A DNA stretch of 64,000 bases from Photobacterium rosenbergii (lineage in GTDB: Bacteria > Pseudomonadota > Gammaproteobacteria > Enterobacterales > Vibrionaceae): NCBI RefSeq assembly GCF_003026455.1, contig NZ_PYMB01000001.1:930001-994000 (forward strand). The letters are read 5' to 3'. The position numbers and the translations under genes are program-made. Below the pieces are notes generated by a model. That model made no database searches. It was not told where the DNA came from and was given only the letters and a program-made list of their open reading frames with translations. Below, piece by piece: positions 1 through 8,925 of this stretch (positions within the stretch are counted from its first letter, which is position 1; every line of letters begins with the position of its first letter).

Positions 1-1
1 G

Positions 2-682
2 GTGACAGAGCGCATCGAGCAAAGGGCTGATACACCACGCGGTACCGTCAAAATCAGTGCACCTGTGGCCTTTGGCCGGCTGCATATCGCGCCTTATCTT
101 GCAGAACTGCTTGAGCGCTACCCTTTGCTCAAAGTCGAACTCCATCAGACAGACACTTTTATCGACCCTGCCCTCGAAGGGATAGATCTATTGATACGCG
201 TAGGTGTACCTCAGGACTCTTCCATGCGAATGAAACGCTTTGGCAATCAACAATATGTGATGGCAGCCAGTCCAAACTATTTGAAAGTCCATGGAACACC
301 GCAAACACCGGAAGATCTTGCCAAACATAACTGTTTGGTGTTTAAGGGAACAAAAGGGTTACAACGCTGGTTTATCGGCATTGAATCGCTCACACCATAT
401 GACGTGAGCGGCACGCTTTATAGCAATAATGCCGAAACCCTTGTCAGCGCCGCCGTCAATGGTGCCGGTCTTGTGCTATTCCCTACCTGGTTGATTGGCG
501 AAGAAATCAAAGCCGAGCAGTTGCTGCCTGTGATGACAGATTACCAATTATCGACGACGTCTGAGCCACAAACTATCAGTGCCCTTTATTTAGAAACCGA
601 TAATCTCGCCCCCAAGGTCAGGGTGGTGATTGACTTTTTTACCCAAAAGTACGGCAACCCTTGCTACTGGGATAACATTTAA
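2..682 (+). CDS. LysR-family transcriptional regulator, 5' truncated
   Basis: The readable 226 residues form the periplasmic-binding-protein-like effector domain of a LysR-type regulator. They open with a linker (RGTVKISAP) followed by the usual alternating alpha/beta pattern, including GIDLLIRVG and the typical AVNGAGLVLFPTWL segment near the end. The winged helix-turn-helix DNA-binding domain, about 80-90 residues, is missing because the window starts inside the gene; the GTG at position 2 is only the first in-frame codon, not a real start. The target genes and effector cannot be read from this fragment. The next gene starts about 120 bp downstream on the same strand with no clear terminator between them. 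Confidence 0.85.
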   Translation: MTERIEQRADTPRGTVKISAPVAFGRLHIAPYLAELLERYPLLKVELHQTDTFIDPALEGIDLLIRVGVPQDSSMRMKRFGNQQYVMAASPNYLKVHGTPQTPEDLAKHNCLVFKGTKGLQRWFIGIESLTPYDVSGTLYSNNAETLVSAAVNGAGLVLFPTWLIGEEIKAEQLLPVMTDYQLSTTSEPQTISALYLETDNLAPKVRVVIDFFTQKYGNPCYWDNI

Positions 683-802
683 TTTCGGTAACACTGATAA
701 GATGATCGACCTCTCAGATCCCACTAACAAAGAACGATTTTCGAAACGCTTAACTCACACGGTATAAACTTGATATACAACAAGTTTATTATCGGTACTG
801 CT

Positions 803-1435
803 ATGCTTTTGAAATCTCGTTTTATAGCCATATTTAAAGGAATAAAAGTATGGCTACTCAAGCGCATGATATGGCGTATACTATTTATTGCCCTGTTCAG
901 TGCGGTTATCAATGCCGCTCAGTTCTATTTCTTCTACTCCCAAACTCTTGAAGTATTAGCGCAAGAATTATCCTTCCAGCTATTACCTGAAGAGTTAAAC
1001 GCCGTCGCCCAGTCTCTACCTTCTATGTATGAAGCCATGAACAATTGGCTGATATTACTACTTTCATTGCAGCTTGCATTAGCCACATGGGCCGGATGTT
1101 GGCTCAGTTATCGCCTTTACGGCCCTGTCGAACGCATTCGCAATGCCCTGGTCGACATCTCCATGGGGAAATTATCTTCAGAAATTCGAATTCGAAAAGG
1201 CGATGAACTTACCGATATCGCCGAGGATATCAACGACAGTTCCGCTCGAATTCAAGTCATGGTAATGAGCATGAAGGAGAACATCGCCGTATTAGAAAAG
1301 TGTGATTTACCCCAGGAGCAAACCTTACACCTTGAGACCATTAGGCATAACTTGGAGTACTTCGAAACCCTAGAAATTGACTACAGCGATCACCCCAAAA
1401 GTAAAGTTGAGCATGATGATGAACCTGTGGTCTAA
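803..1435 (+). CDS. Two-TM membrane protein ending in a HAMP domain
   Basis: The protein is 210 residues from the ATG at 803; a TTG at 770 would add 11 residues, and neither start has a strong ribosome binding site. It has a basic N-terminus, a first membrane span (ILFIALFSAVINAAQFYFFY), a short periplasmic loop, and a second span followed at once by a HAMP linker (YGPVERIRNALVDISMGKLS, then KGDELTDIAEDIN). No kinase, methyl-accepting or cyclase domain follows; only a short helical tail is present. The 3' end overlaps the next gene by about 23 bp, which suggests translational coupling and a joint role. A HAMP protein without an output domain may pass a signal to a partner protein. Confidence 0.75.
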   Translation: MLLKSRFIAIFKGIKVWLLKRMIWRILFIALFSAVINAAQFYFFYSQTLEVLAQELSFQLLPEELNAVAQSLPSMYEAMNNWLILLLSLQLALATWAGCWLSYRLYGPVERIRNALVDISMGKLSSEIRIRKGDELTDIAEDINDSSARIQVMVMSMKENIAVLEKCDLPQEQTLHLETIRHNLEYFETLEIDYSDHPKSKVEHDDEPVV

Positions 1436-3863
1436 ATCCCAGCTCAGATTCGACGTAATCATCACACTGCTGATATCTACCATATTACTTGGAAGCATCC
1501 ACTCAGCAAGTGCAAAAAGCGCGGCTCAGACTGTTGGGGAAGGCATACAGCTGATTCAACAGGGGCAAGTCAGCGCGGCAAAAGCACGCCTGAGCGGTAT
1601 CCCTGAGCCCTATAGTGGAGAAGCCTTATTCCTCGCAGCCCGGATTGCCGAATTCGAACACAGTTGGACTCAAGCCATGTCATTATACCGGCAATACTTA
1701 AGCGAAGATCCTTTCAGTGTCCATCAGCTCGAAGCCCGTGCGGCCTTTGCGCTTTTGAGAGCCTACAGGAATGATCCCCTACTCGCCGATTTTCTGTATC
1801 TCATCCAACTTCGTGATCAAAATGCCATTGCCCAAATGCAGCAAGCAAGCTCAAGGCTATATGCCACCCACCCTAAACAGCCATTAGCTATACGTGGCCA
1901 AATTTTAATGGCTCATAGCTTGCTTGAACTCGCACTACAACCTCAAAAAGCCTTAGAGCTTTACCTGAAGATTGCTGATGCTACATTTTCAATGCAAGAA
2001 GATTGGTATATTCAAGCCACATTTGGCGCTGTGTTCTCTGCCTTAAGAGCCAACCAAACGTTAGTTGCAAAGGCACAATTTGAACAACTTCAAGCCAAGC
2101 TTGACTCCAGTTGGGCTAACCGGAATAGCCTGCTTGCCCGAAGTTGGCAACAAAGGGTTAACGCTATGGCATTTATGCTTGACCTACAATCTGACAAGAT
2201 TGCTAAAAGCGAGCCTCCTTTCCTGTGGGGAGTCGGGGCACGCTTGCTGCTAGACACCCCCGTAGGGAGCAATAACAAATTCGCCCCTATTTGGCAGGCC
2301 TTAACCGAAAAAGAACTCTCTGTGCAAAGTGTCACCTTATGGATCACCCAAGAAAGCGACTGGCACTGGCTACGTTCCGATCTTTTACGAGGTGCTCACG
2401 CTAATGGCTATATTCCAATGATCAGCTACTGGTTCTTTGGCGATAAGATCAGCCCTGAATATGTTGAAGCAAACCGACAGCGCTATCTTGATGAAATCAA
2501 GTACAAGTTGATCCCCCTATTGCGAGATCTACCACAGGCTTACTTGATCCTTGAACCTGAATTCAACAAGCAAGGCATCGAAACATGGGAGGGCTGGGAT
2601 CCACTAATGCTTGAGGCCATCGCACTTATTCGCAAAGGTGCACCACAGGTAAAAATCGGTCTTGGGCTTGGTGACTGGGATCAACCCGGCAGCACACCAA
2701 GCTATGCCAGCGCGCAGAAAAGTATTGAAGCCAGCGATTTTGTCGCCAGTATGCTGATGCTGTCTAGCTATACCGAAAGAGTCCATTCAGCCCCGGACTG
2801 GTCAGCCTGGGTACGGGCACTTCGACTTGGCGAACGTTTACAACAGCACTTCAACAAACCCTGGATGCTGGCTTACCTTTCAATCGCTTCTGAGCCAAAT
2901 TGGGAAGCCCAGCAAGCCATCGAATTACAAAAGCTCAAAGACTACTTGCCTATGCTCAGAAAGTTGGGGTTATTTGCGCTCAATTGGTTTTCACTCACCG
3001 ACGAACCCAACCAGCAAGGCTGGTTTTCCGATGCCGAGCAAAGTTTTGGCCTACTCACTGCTGACTATCAAGCCAAGGCTTCATTCAACGTTTACAAGCA
3101 ACTGGTTAATAACAACAGCGAACCAAACACCCCACCCCAAATACTCAACTTCAAGGTAGGGAAAATACCCGCGCCAGTACTCACACCCTTGACCATCAAA
3201 GCCGACTTCTCCCATTGGGCAGCTTGGCAGATCGTTATTATGCAGGATGAGAAAGCATGGATTTCACAAGGGGTCGGCGACTCACTTCAACTCAATTGGC
3301 ATGGTCAGATGCTACCGGAATGGGCGCATTCCGGTCCAGTCACAATCAGCCTTTCACTTAACGGACAGCTCATTACGCAATCCCAAGCTTCGTGGGATGG
3401 AACATTAAGTAGCACTTCTATCATTAATGAAAGTATGACGCTCAGTACCTGGCAGATATGGCAAAGAGAGCCACCGGAAAAACTGAACCCGCTTATGCTA
3501 GGTAAAGAGGTGCTCGGAAAAGAAACACTAGGAAAAAAGGCGCTCGGAAAAGAGACTAGCGGCGCATTTGAAATTGTCTTGACCAACACTTCACCAGAGC
3601 AGGTGTCGTCGCTTTATGTTGGCCTGATAGACAGTGAGGGGTACTTACAAACACTCTCCTCCTCTGGATATACCTACTCTCAGAGAAATAACATTGCTAT
3701 AAATATTCCATTGTCGGAATTTAAGTATTCTTGGGTTAAGTATGAAAACGGTTTACCAATATGGAGAGAAAATCCAACTGGCACAATATCTATTGTGCTG
3801 CAGAACAGTGCTCAAACGCCTATTAATTTCGAAGTAAGCAAAGTACATACTTTATTGCCCTAA
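1413..3863 (+). CDS. Exported TPR-like/TIM-barrel (glycoside-hydrolase-like) protein
   Basis: The start is set at one of three consecutive ATGs from 1413, inside the end of the HAMP gene, giving about 816 residues. A signal peptide follows (LLISTILLGSIHSASA, then cleavage before KSA). Residues about 40-230 are helical repeats resembling TPRs (GEALFLAARIAEFEHSW). Residues about 260-560 look like a TIM barrel of the clan-A glycosidase type, with an acidic strand end in LILEPEFN and later WFSLTDEPNQQGWF. The C-terminal 230 residues look like beta-sandwich material interrupted by a four-unit LGKE-type repeat. It is probably a periplasmic or surface polysaccharide-active protein coupled to the upstream HAMP protein. 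The substrate is unknown and no family name is certain. Confidence 0.65.
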   Translation: MMMNLWSKSQLRFDVIITLLISTILLGSIHSASAKSAAQTVGEGIQLIQQGQVSAAKARLSGIPEPYSGEALFLAARIAEFEHSWTQAMSLYRQYLSEDPFSVHQLEARAAFALLRAYRNDPLLADFLYLIQLRDQNAIAQMQQASSRLYATHPKQPLAIRGQILMAHSLLELALQPQKALELYLKIADATFSMQEDWYIQATFGAVFSALRANQTLVAKAQFEQLQAKLDSSWANRNSLLARSWQQRVNAMAFMLDLQSDKIAKSEPPFLWGVGARLLLDTPVGSNNKFAPIWQALTEKELSVQSVTLWITQESDWHWLRSDLLRGAHANGYIPMISYWFFGDKISPEYVEANRQRYLDEIKYKLIPLLRDLPQAYLILEPEFNKQGIETWEGWDPLMLEAIALIRKGAPQVKIGLGLGDWDQPGSTPSYASAQKSIEASDFVASMLMLSSYTERVHSAPDWSAWVRALRLGERLQQHFNKPWMLAYLSIASEPNWEAQQAIELQKLKDYLPMLRKLGLFALNWFSLTDEPNQQGWFSDAEQSFGLLTADYQAKASFNVYKQLVNNNSEPNTPPQILNFKVGKIPAPVLTPLTIKADFSHWAAWQIVIMQDEKAWISQGVGDSLQLNWHGQMLPEWAHSGPVTISLSLNGQLITQSQASWDGTLSSTSIINESMTLSTWQIWQREPPEKLNPLMLGKEVLGKETLGKKALGKETSGAFEIVLTNTSPEQVSSLYVGLIDSEGYLQTLSSSGYTYSQRNNIAINIPLSEFKYSWVKYENGLPIWRENPTGTISIVLQNSAQTPINFEVSKVHTLLP
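3498..3557 (+). repeat. 15-bp tandem repeat inside the TIM-barrel gene
   Basis: Four imperfect 15-bp units run head to tail from 3498, each encoding L-G-K-(E/K)-X. They lie in a linker between two beta-rich parts of the C-terminal region. The period is a multiple of three, so gain or loss of units would keep the frame and only change linker length and charge. Confidence 0.8.
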
Positions 3864-3903
3864 TCAGAAATATCATTACTTCTTCTATTGTTGAGTAATA
3901 AAA

Positions 3904-3929
3904 AGGCAGGTATTTAAAAATACCTGCCT
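3904..3929 (-). terminator. Intrinsic terminator between convergent genes
   Basis: A perfect 12-bp inverted repeat (AGGCAGGTATTT and its complement, 2-nt loop) lies between the stop codons of two convergent genes. Read on the minus strand the stem is followed by TTTTATTA, so it best serves the Rid gene; it may also stop the plus-strand transcript. Confidence 0.75.
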
Positions 3930-3962
3930 AAATCTTATAACCTAAGTTTAATTACTTAAATA

Positions 3963-5231
3963 TTATTTTACTTGCGGTAGCGTACCTTCACCGTTAGAAA
4001 CAACGGCATCGATTTGAACCAAGGCATCCATCTCAATCTGGGAAACGCCAACCACTGTACGAGCTGGTAGTTCACCGTTGAAGAAAGTGGTGTAAACCTC
4101 GTTGATTGCTTCAATATCAGCAACATCTTTCAAGTGGATGTTGATTTTAACGATATCGTCCATAACGTGGTCAACACTTTCAACGATTGCTTTGATGTTC
4201 TTCAGGCACTGCTCTGCCTGCTCTTTAGCACTACCAGCAACGATAGCATTTGTAGCAACATCCACAGGCAACTGAGCAGCAATGTGGTTGTAGTGAGAGA
4301 ACGCAACGGTTTGCGTGTGCAGTGCATTACGAGGTGCTGCATCAGTATTGTTAGCACGGATAACGATATTGTGGCGATCTTCAACTTCCTGTGGTGGTGT
4401 ACCGTCACCGTGAGAAACAGAAGCGTCGATTTGCACTAGCGCGCCCATAGGTAGTGCATCTGCTGCAATGATAGAACGTGCAGGTACGTAAGCGACGGTG
4501 CGTGCAATAGATGAGTCAGGGAAGAAAGTCGAGTACACCTCGTTCACAGCATTAACATTAGCCAGATCGCTTAGGTATAGGTTGATTTTAACGATGTCAT
4601 CGAATGGTACATCAATGCTTTCAAGAATCGCTTTCATGTTCTTCAAACACTGAGCAGTTTGCTCCTTCACACCACCTTCAACGATAGCACCGGTTTTCGG
4701 GTCTACTGGCAGCTGAGCTGAGATGTTGTTGTAGTGAGAGAAAGCAACAGTGTGAGTCGCTAATGGGTTTAGCGGTGCATTTTCAGTGTTGCGAGATAGC
4801 TTAACAAGTGGGCAAGGAGCTTGAGGAGCAGTACCTTCACCGTTAGAAATCAATGCATCCATCTGTACGCGAGCGTCGCTCAATGGCAATGCTGCTACTT
4901 GAACCACGGTACGGGTTGGGATCAAGTTTTCGAAGAAAGTCGCGTAGACTTCATCTACCGCTTCCATATCTGCAATATCTTTTAGGAACACGTTGATTTT
5001 AACAACGTCGTCCATCACGTGATCGATGCTCTCTACAATCGCCTTGATGTTTGTTAGACACTGTTTAGCCTGCTCTTTGATATCACCAACAACAATCTCA
5101 CCTGTTTTAGGGTCAACAGGTAATTGTGCAGAGAAGTTATTGTAATGAGAGAAAGCAACTGTCTGAGTAGATACAGTGCTTAGAGGGGCATTTTCAGTGT
5201 TTCGAGAAACTTTAATGATCGCATCAGTCAT
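3963..5231 (-). CDS. Triple-domain Rid (YjgF/YER057c/UK114) family protein
   Basis: Three complete Rid domains sit in one 422-residue chain, at roughly residues 1-137, 142-283 and 286-422. Each repeats the same landmarks: NTxxAPxxxxxTQTVAFSHY near its start, QLPVD, a KEQxxQCLxNxKAI helix, the DDxVKIN strand, and a C-terminal ART/TRTV segment. RidA proteins are homotrimers that hydrolyse reactive enamine/imine intermediates; a conserved Arg binds the substrate carboxylate. That Arg appears in all three domains (Arg107, Arg244, Arg391). The usual Glu of the last strand is Asp in each (Asp125, Asp269, Asp408), and the Cys two residues after the Arg is Val. No export signal is seen, so it is probably cytosolic. 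It is monocistronic, with about 540 bp of AT-rich upstream DNA and a terminator behind it. Confidence 0.9.
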   Translation of the reverse strand: MTDAIIKVSRNTENAPLSTVSTQTVAFSHYNNFSAQLPVDPKTGEIVVGDIKEQAKQCLTNIKAIVESIDHVMDDVVKINVFLKDIADMEAVDEVYATFFENLIPTRTVVQVAALPLSDARVQMDALISNGEGTAPQAPCPLVKLSRNTENAPLNPLATHTVAFSHYNNISAQLPVDPKTGAIVEGGVKEQTAQCLKNMKAILESIDVPFDDIVKINLYLSDLANVNAVNEVYSTFFPDSSIARTVAYVPARSIIAADALPMGALVQIDASVSHGDGTPPQEVEDRHNIVIRANNTDAAPRNALHTQTVAFSHYNHIAAQLPVDVATNAIVAGSAKEQAEQCLKNIKAIVESVDHVMDDIVKINIHLKDVADIEAINEVYTTFFNGELPARTVVGVSQIEMDALVQIDAVVSNGEGTLPQVK

Positions 5232-5341
5232 TTCGAATTATATCCTTTGATGTAGTACAGAAATAAATATCTATCTGAAGTAGATTTATTTTGAAGTATT
5301 TTGAAAGTGAAGAGATAGTATGGGAAAACTTTCACTTTAAA

Positions 5342-5357
5342 TGTGACTTACATCAAA
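5342..5357. promoter_or_regulatory. CRP-like site upstream of the triple-Rid gene
   Basis: The sequence TGTGACTTACATCAAA matches TGTGA-N6-TCACA at 9 of 10 core positions and is preceded by AA as in the extended consensus. It lies about 110-125 bp upstream of the Rid start codon, compatible with an activator site. The promoter itself is not identified. Confidence 0.35.
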
Positions 5358-5390
5358 ATATATTTTCACTAACAGCAGCCTATTGATAGA

Positions 5391-5417
5391 ATAATTAGTC
5401 ACTTTACGACTAATTAT
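5391..5417. repeat. Perfect inverted repeat, 10-bp arms
   Basis: ATAATTAGTC and GACTAATTAT flank a 7-nt spacer. There is no T-tract, so it is not a standard terminator; it could be an operator for the Rid gene, whose start is about 160 bp away, or an RNA hairpin. Confidence 0.5.
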
Positions 5418-5774
5418 CCACAAAAGTGCTTATTTGCTGATTACAACTCCATTTTTTATTCGAATGATTCGCAAAAACTGAATACAATCTCAGTAAGTTA
5501 ATATCAAAAATCAGCTGGTTTTAATCATTTTTGATAGATTGTTCACAATAAATATATCCAAGTTGATATACACCATGATATTTATGCCTTTTATAACGTC
5601 TATAACTGAATAAATACCCTCAGGTATTCTGAATTAAGAATAAATTCCTATTTCTCTATACACCCCCATACGGATAATAATTAATCAAACAAGATATGTG
5701 TAAAATCCACATCACAATAGTAACAACCCTTTAACACCAAAAGGACTGCAAGGGTACTAAAGTCTCGAACATAA

Positions 5775-5803
5775 AAAAGGCCAAACACCTATGTTGACCT
5801 TTT
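5775..5803 (-). terminator. Intrinsic terminator after the second PTS operon
   Basis: A 10-bp stem with one wobble pair (AAAAGGTCAA with TTGGCCTTTT, minus-strand reading) and trailing T residues, 30-60 bp downstream of the hydrolase stop codon at 5835. Confidence 0.65.
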
Positions 5804-5834
5804 AATATCAAGCAAATTGAAGAGTGATGATTAA

Positions 5835-6701
5835 TTATTGGAACGATACATTGGACATCACAGACAAATGATCAGAAGCGTAAATACCGTCTTTAACTAC
5901 ATTCTGATATTTAAACGTATTTACCGCTAACTTTTCATTGACGAAAATATAGTCGATATCTTCTGGTTTCTCCTTGCCATAGCCATGATAGGTAAAGACC
6001 TGTTCTTTATCACCGTTGACACCCGAAAATGGCTGCTTGGTAATTTCCCGGGCATCTTGGTACAAATCAGTCAGTGATTGATAAGAGTCTGTATCACTGC
6101 GCTCAAAGTTCAGGTCTCCGAGCACAATCACCGCATCACCGGCACCACCGGTAATTTCATCCGCTTTCTTGCCCAGCAATTTCGCACTTTCTTGGCGTGC
6201 TGTTTGGCCGATGTGGTCAAAATGGGCATTGAAGACCAGCACACGCTTACCTGTAGAAATTTCTTCCAGTCGTACCCACGTCGTTATCCGCGTCAGGTCG
6301 GCATCCCACCCCACGCTGGCTACAACTTGTGGCGTTTCAGACAACCAAAATGTCCCGCCACCGAGTTTTACATACTTATCATTGCGATAAAAAATCGGTA
6401 CAGCTTCACCCTCAGCATTGCCGTCATCACGTCCTACCCCAACCCAACTGTATTCAGGTAGTTGACGAGCCAGGTAACCGATCTGATCGCTGAAAGCTTC
6501 TTGTAGCCCGGCAATGTCCGTTTGGGCAATGATATCTGCCACTATTGCCTTGCGGTTATCCCATGTATTGTTTCCATCATATTCGCTGCCGGCAACACTG
6601 TCTTTGCTATTACGGATATTGAACGACATCACATCGAAATCCGCAGCCATCGCCGGTAAGCCGAGGGATATTAATAATGCCACTGAAATTTTGTTCATCA
6701 T
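5835..6701 (-). CDS. Exported endonuclease/exonuclease/phosphatase-family hydrolase
   Basis: The start is the ATG at 6701 (a second ATG follows), preceded by GGAG at a good distance; 288 residues. An N-terminal signal peptide (ISVALLISLGLPAMA, then AD) points to the periplasm or beyond. The mature part is a complete EEP fold: MSFNIRNSK at the first strand, GLQE with the metal-binding Glu, NAHFDH, VLGDLNF with Asp and Asn, and the terminal SDHLSV with the catalytic Asp-His pair. The family includes phosphodiesterases, sphingomyelinases and inositol-polyphosphate phosphatases. Being the last gene of a PTS operon and next to a second exported phosphoesterase, it more likely releases a sugar from a phosphorylated compound than degrades DNA. 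The substrate is inferred, not seen. Confidence 0.85.
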   Translation of the reverse strand: MMNKISVALLISLGLPAMAADFDVMSFNIRNSKDSVAGSEYDGNNTWDNRKAIVADIIAQTDIAGLQEAFSDQIGYLARQLPEYSWVGVGRDDGNAEGEAVPIFYRNDKYVKLGGGTFWLSETPQVVASVGWDADLTRITTWVRLEEISTGKRVLVFNAHFDHIGQTARQESAKLLGKKADEITGGAGDAVIVLGDLNFERSDTDSYQSLTDLYQDAREITKQPFSGVNGDKEQVFTYHGYGKEKPEDIDYIFVNEKLAVNTFKYQNVVKDGIYASDHLSVMSNVSFQ

Positions 6702-6779
6702 TAATTTCTCCAATATTGAAATTATGAAGTGGCAGGGAAAGTTATCTTTCCCTGCAACAAGTGCATTAACCTTTGAGGG

Positions 6780-8900
6780 TTATTGTTTGATCTTTGAAAC
6801 CTTTCCGGTTTCCAGATCTAACCGCTTCAGATCCACGATGGTCCCTTTATCCAGGTTTAACTCGAAGTGATAGCTTGGCTCGCCGTTAGCGAACTTAGTG
6901 AGGATGGCAAACAGACCGCCAAATCGCTGTTTGAACACATCGCCGAATTGAGTTGAATCCGTCACGGTCTGCTCAGCCAAGGTACTCGCCAAGAGTTCAT
7001 ATTGCGGCATCCGGTTTCGGTCAACGTCTTTGAAAGCCAATTCATCGGCGTTTCTCAAGCGGTAGAAATCGACAGCGAGATCGAAACCGTTCCATTTTTC
7101 AAAGTCATCAAGTGATAGGCCATTGTCAGACGCTATCTGCTTGGCACTGGCCTCTGCTTGTTGCCAAGCCTTGGCAAACGCGGGATCGTTAATGGCTGAT
7201 GGGTCGAAGTTGACCGGTTTTTCCTGACAAATTTCTACCGCCTGACGGCCACCTGAAAGTGTCATAACTTGAGCTTGGGTTAATGGGCTATCCAGTTGGC
7301 TAAGAGTCAGCATCTGGCGGCCATCAAGTGCAAATACCATCTGTTTCAAGTCACATGGCCACTCTTCTGGCAAAAATCGCATTCTTGTCAGTTCAGTAAT
7401 ATGCCAATTGGTAAATTCATAGTAATCCTTCGATGTCAGGACATCCTTGTTCCAAATTTCCTCAGCCCCTTCGGCCTTGAGGTGTTTCCATTCCTTCTCA
7501 TAATGCTCAAACAACTCATCGAAGCGCGGTACTTTGTCGAGTATCACCGTCTCAACTTCAACTTGGCTGTCCGATTTAAAGCTCAACAACTTGTAGGCAG
7601 GAACATAAGCCGCCATCGACGGGGCCTGGACGTTAAATATGAAAGATCCATCATCGTAACGTTTCACACCGGTGTCATTGAAGTGCATGTGGCCACCGAT
7701 ATGCAGCTTGATCCCCGTTTTCGCCAAAGCATGGCTAACGTCCTCTTTCGGTGAACGTGCTAACTGGAAGTTACCCGGGCCGAAGATATCCTCTATGGTC
7801 TCCGCTGCACCATTATAAAACTCCGTCATCGGGAAATGGCTGAAAGCCACCAGCGTCTTGCCTTCGGCATTGGCCCTTTCAACAACGGTTTTCATCCATT
7901 CAATCACATGCTGTTTGTGAGTCAGCATCCTGTTGTAACCAGCATTGCCCGAGCCGGCGAAGTTCGCGGCAAGTTCTGGCTGAGCAGTATCGGCATCCGC
8001 ATTTGGGATATAAACGTTGGCATCGATTGCCAGTAACCACAATCCTTCCACTGGCTCGACGAGATAACTGGTATCCGGCACCGTAAAACAGGCCGAGTAG
8101 TTTGGCTGTTTATACTTTCCCCCTGTCCCTTCGTGGCAAATCTCATACTGGCGCTGTTGATAGGTCGATTGGCCCAATGCCTTGTCGAAGTCATATGTGG
8201 TTTGGGTATAAGTTGAATATGGCGTTTCCCAATACACATTCGATGCCTGTGGGAAGAAGCCAAAGTCTCCCAACTCTGCCATAAGACCTTCGTAACCAAG
8301 TTCGCGGATTTCTTCGGTACATACCGTTGGTAATTCATGGCCGGCATTAATGACAGCACTATTGCCTTCGTAACCGACACACTCATTGGCCCCTTTGCTA
8401 AAAATACGCTGGGTTTTGCCCTCTTTGCCGAGAAAGTCCTTCTCTCCGCTAGGCCTATCGAATGGGCGAACCGGGTCATGGTTACCGGGTGCGGCAAAGA
8501 ACTCAATATCATAAGTCTGGGCATAATGGTCGAGTATTTTTTTCAATCCTCGGATATGAACTGGCTGGCCGTCATCACTGAAATCACCCGGCAGAGCGAT
8601 ATACTTCACACCACGCCGCACCGCATCATCAAGCGCAGCCAAAAGAGCAAAGTAGTTTTCATTAAACAAGCGGGTCGAAGTCAGCTGGGCATGCATACTG
8701 CGGATAGTCGCATTCTGACCGCTGTGGCTGTTTTTCAAACCTTCGAAACTGCCATCGGTAAAATCACCGTAAACGTCATGGAAATGAATATCCGGCATGA
8801 AGGCAATCTGGGTCTGCTCCCTTGCTGAGGCCGTATTGAATGCCATTGCTGTAGCCATAGAAACGAGGAGCGCAACACTGCTTTTTCTGAACCTTTTCAT
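6780..8900 (-). CDS. Exported calcineurin-like metallophosphoesterase
   Basis: From the ATG at 8900 (GGAGATACCTTA just upstream) the protein has 706 residues; an upstream in-frame extension is basic and non-conserved in appearance. A signal peptide (SSVALLVSMATAMAFNTASA) precedes the metallophosphoesterase core. All metal motifs are visible in order: MPDIHFH (D-x-H), LPGDFSDDG (GDxxDD), APGNHDP (GNHD), AFSHFPM, and HIGGHMHF (GHxH). The C-terminal 250 residues are a further domain of unknown role. The gene lies between the PTS IIC gene and the EEP hydrolase gene on the same strand with short gaps, so it is probably co-transcribed. A role in extracytoplasmic cleavage of a phosphodiester or phosphomonoester to supply the PTS with sugar is plausible. 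Confidence 0.88.
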   Translation of the reverse strand: MKRFRKSSVALLVSMATAMAFNTASAREQTQIAFMPDIHFHDVYGDFTDGSFEGLKNSHSGQNATIRSMHAQLTSTRLFNENYFALLAALDDAVRRGVKYIALPGDFSDDGQPVHIRGLKKILDHYAQTYDIEFFAAPGNHDPVRPFDRPSGEKDFLGKEGKTQRIFSKGANECVGYEGNSAVINAGHELPTVCTEEIRELGYEGLMAELGDFGFFPQASNVYWETPYSTYTQTTYDFDKALGQSTYQQRQYEICHEGTGGKYKQPNYSACFTVPDTSYLVEPVEGLWLLAIDANVYIPNADADTAQPELAANFAGSGNAGYNRMLTHKQHVIEWMKTVVERANAEGKTLVAFSHFPMTEFYNGAAETIEDIFGPGNFQLARSPKEDVSHALAKTGIKLHIGGHMHFNDTGVKRYDDGSFIFNVQAPSMAAYVPAYKLLSFKSDSQVEVETVILDKVPRFDELFEHYEKEWKHLKAEGAEEIWNKDVLTSKDYYEFTNWHITELTRMRFLPEEWPCDLKQMVFALDGRQMLTLSQLDSPLTQAQVMTLSGGRQAVEICQEKPVNFDPSAINDPAFAKAWQQAEASAKQIASDNGLSLDDFEKWNGFDLAVDFYRLRNADELAFKDVDRNRMPQYELLASTLAEQTVTDSTQFGDVFKQRFGGLFAILTKFANGEPSYHFELNLDKGTIVDLKRLDLETGKVSKIKQ

Positions 8901-8925
8901 TAAGGTATCTCCGTGGTGGGTCTTA

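Larger units (their letters stand above)
5232..5774. other. AT-rich intergenic region upstream of the triple-Rid gene
   Basis: About 540 bp with no credible ORF on either strand. It holds a CRP-like sequence near 5342 and a 10-bp-arm inverted repeat at 5391-5417, both upstream of the Rid gene. The rest is AT-rich and I see no further structure. The length is unusual for a single short cytosolic enzyme gene. Confidence 0.6.

Noticed and set aside
5700..5720. TGTG...CACA sequence as a CRP site
   Set aside because: Spacing between the half sites is one base short of the TGTGA-N6-TCACA arrangement.
7922..8524. 200-codon minus-strand ORF within the metallophosphoesterase gene
   Set aside because: It lies in another frame of a gene with all catalytic motifs and shows no protein family pattern.
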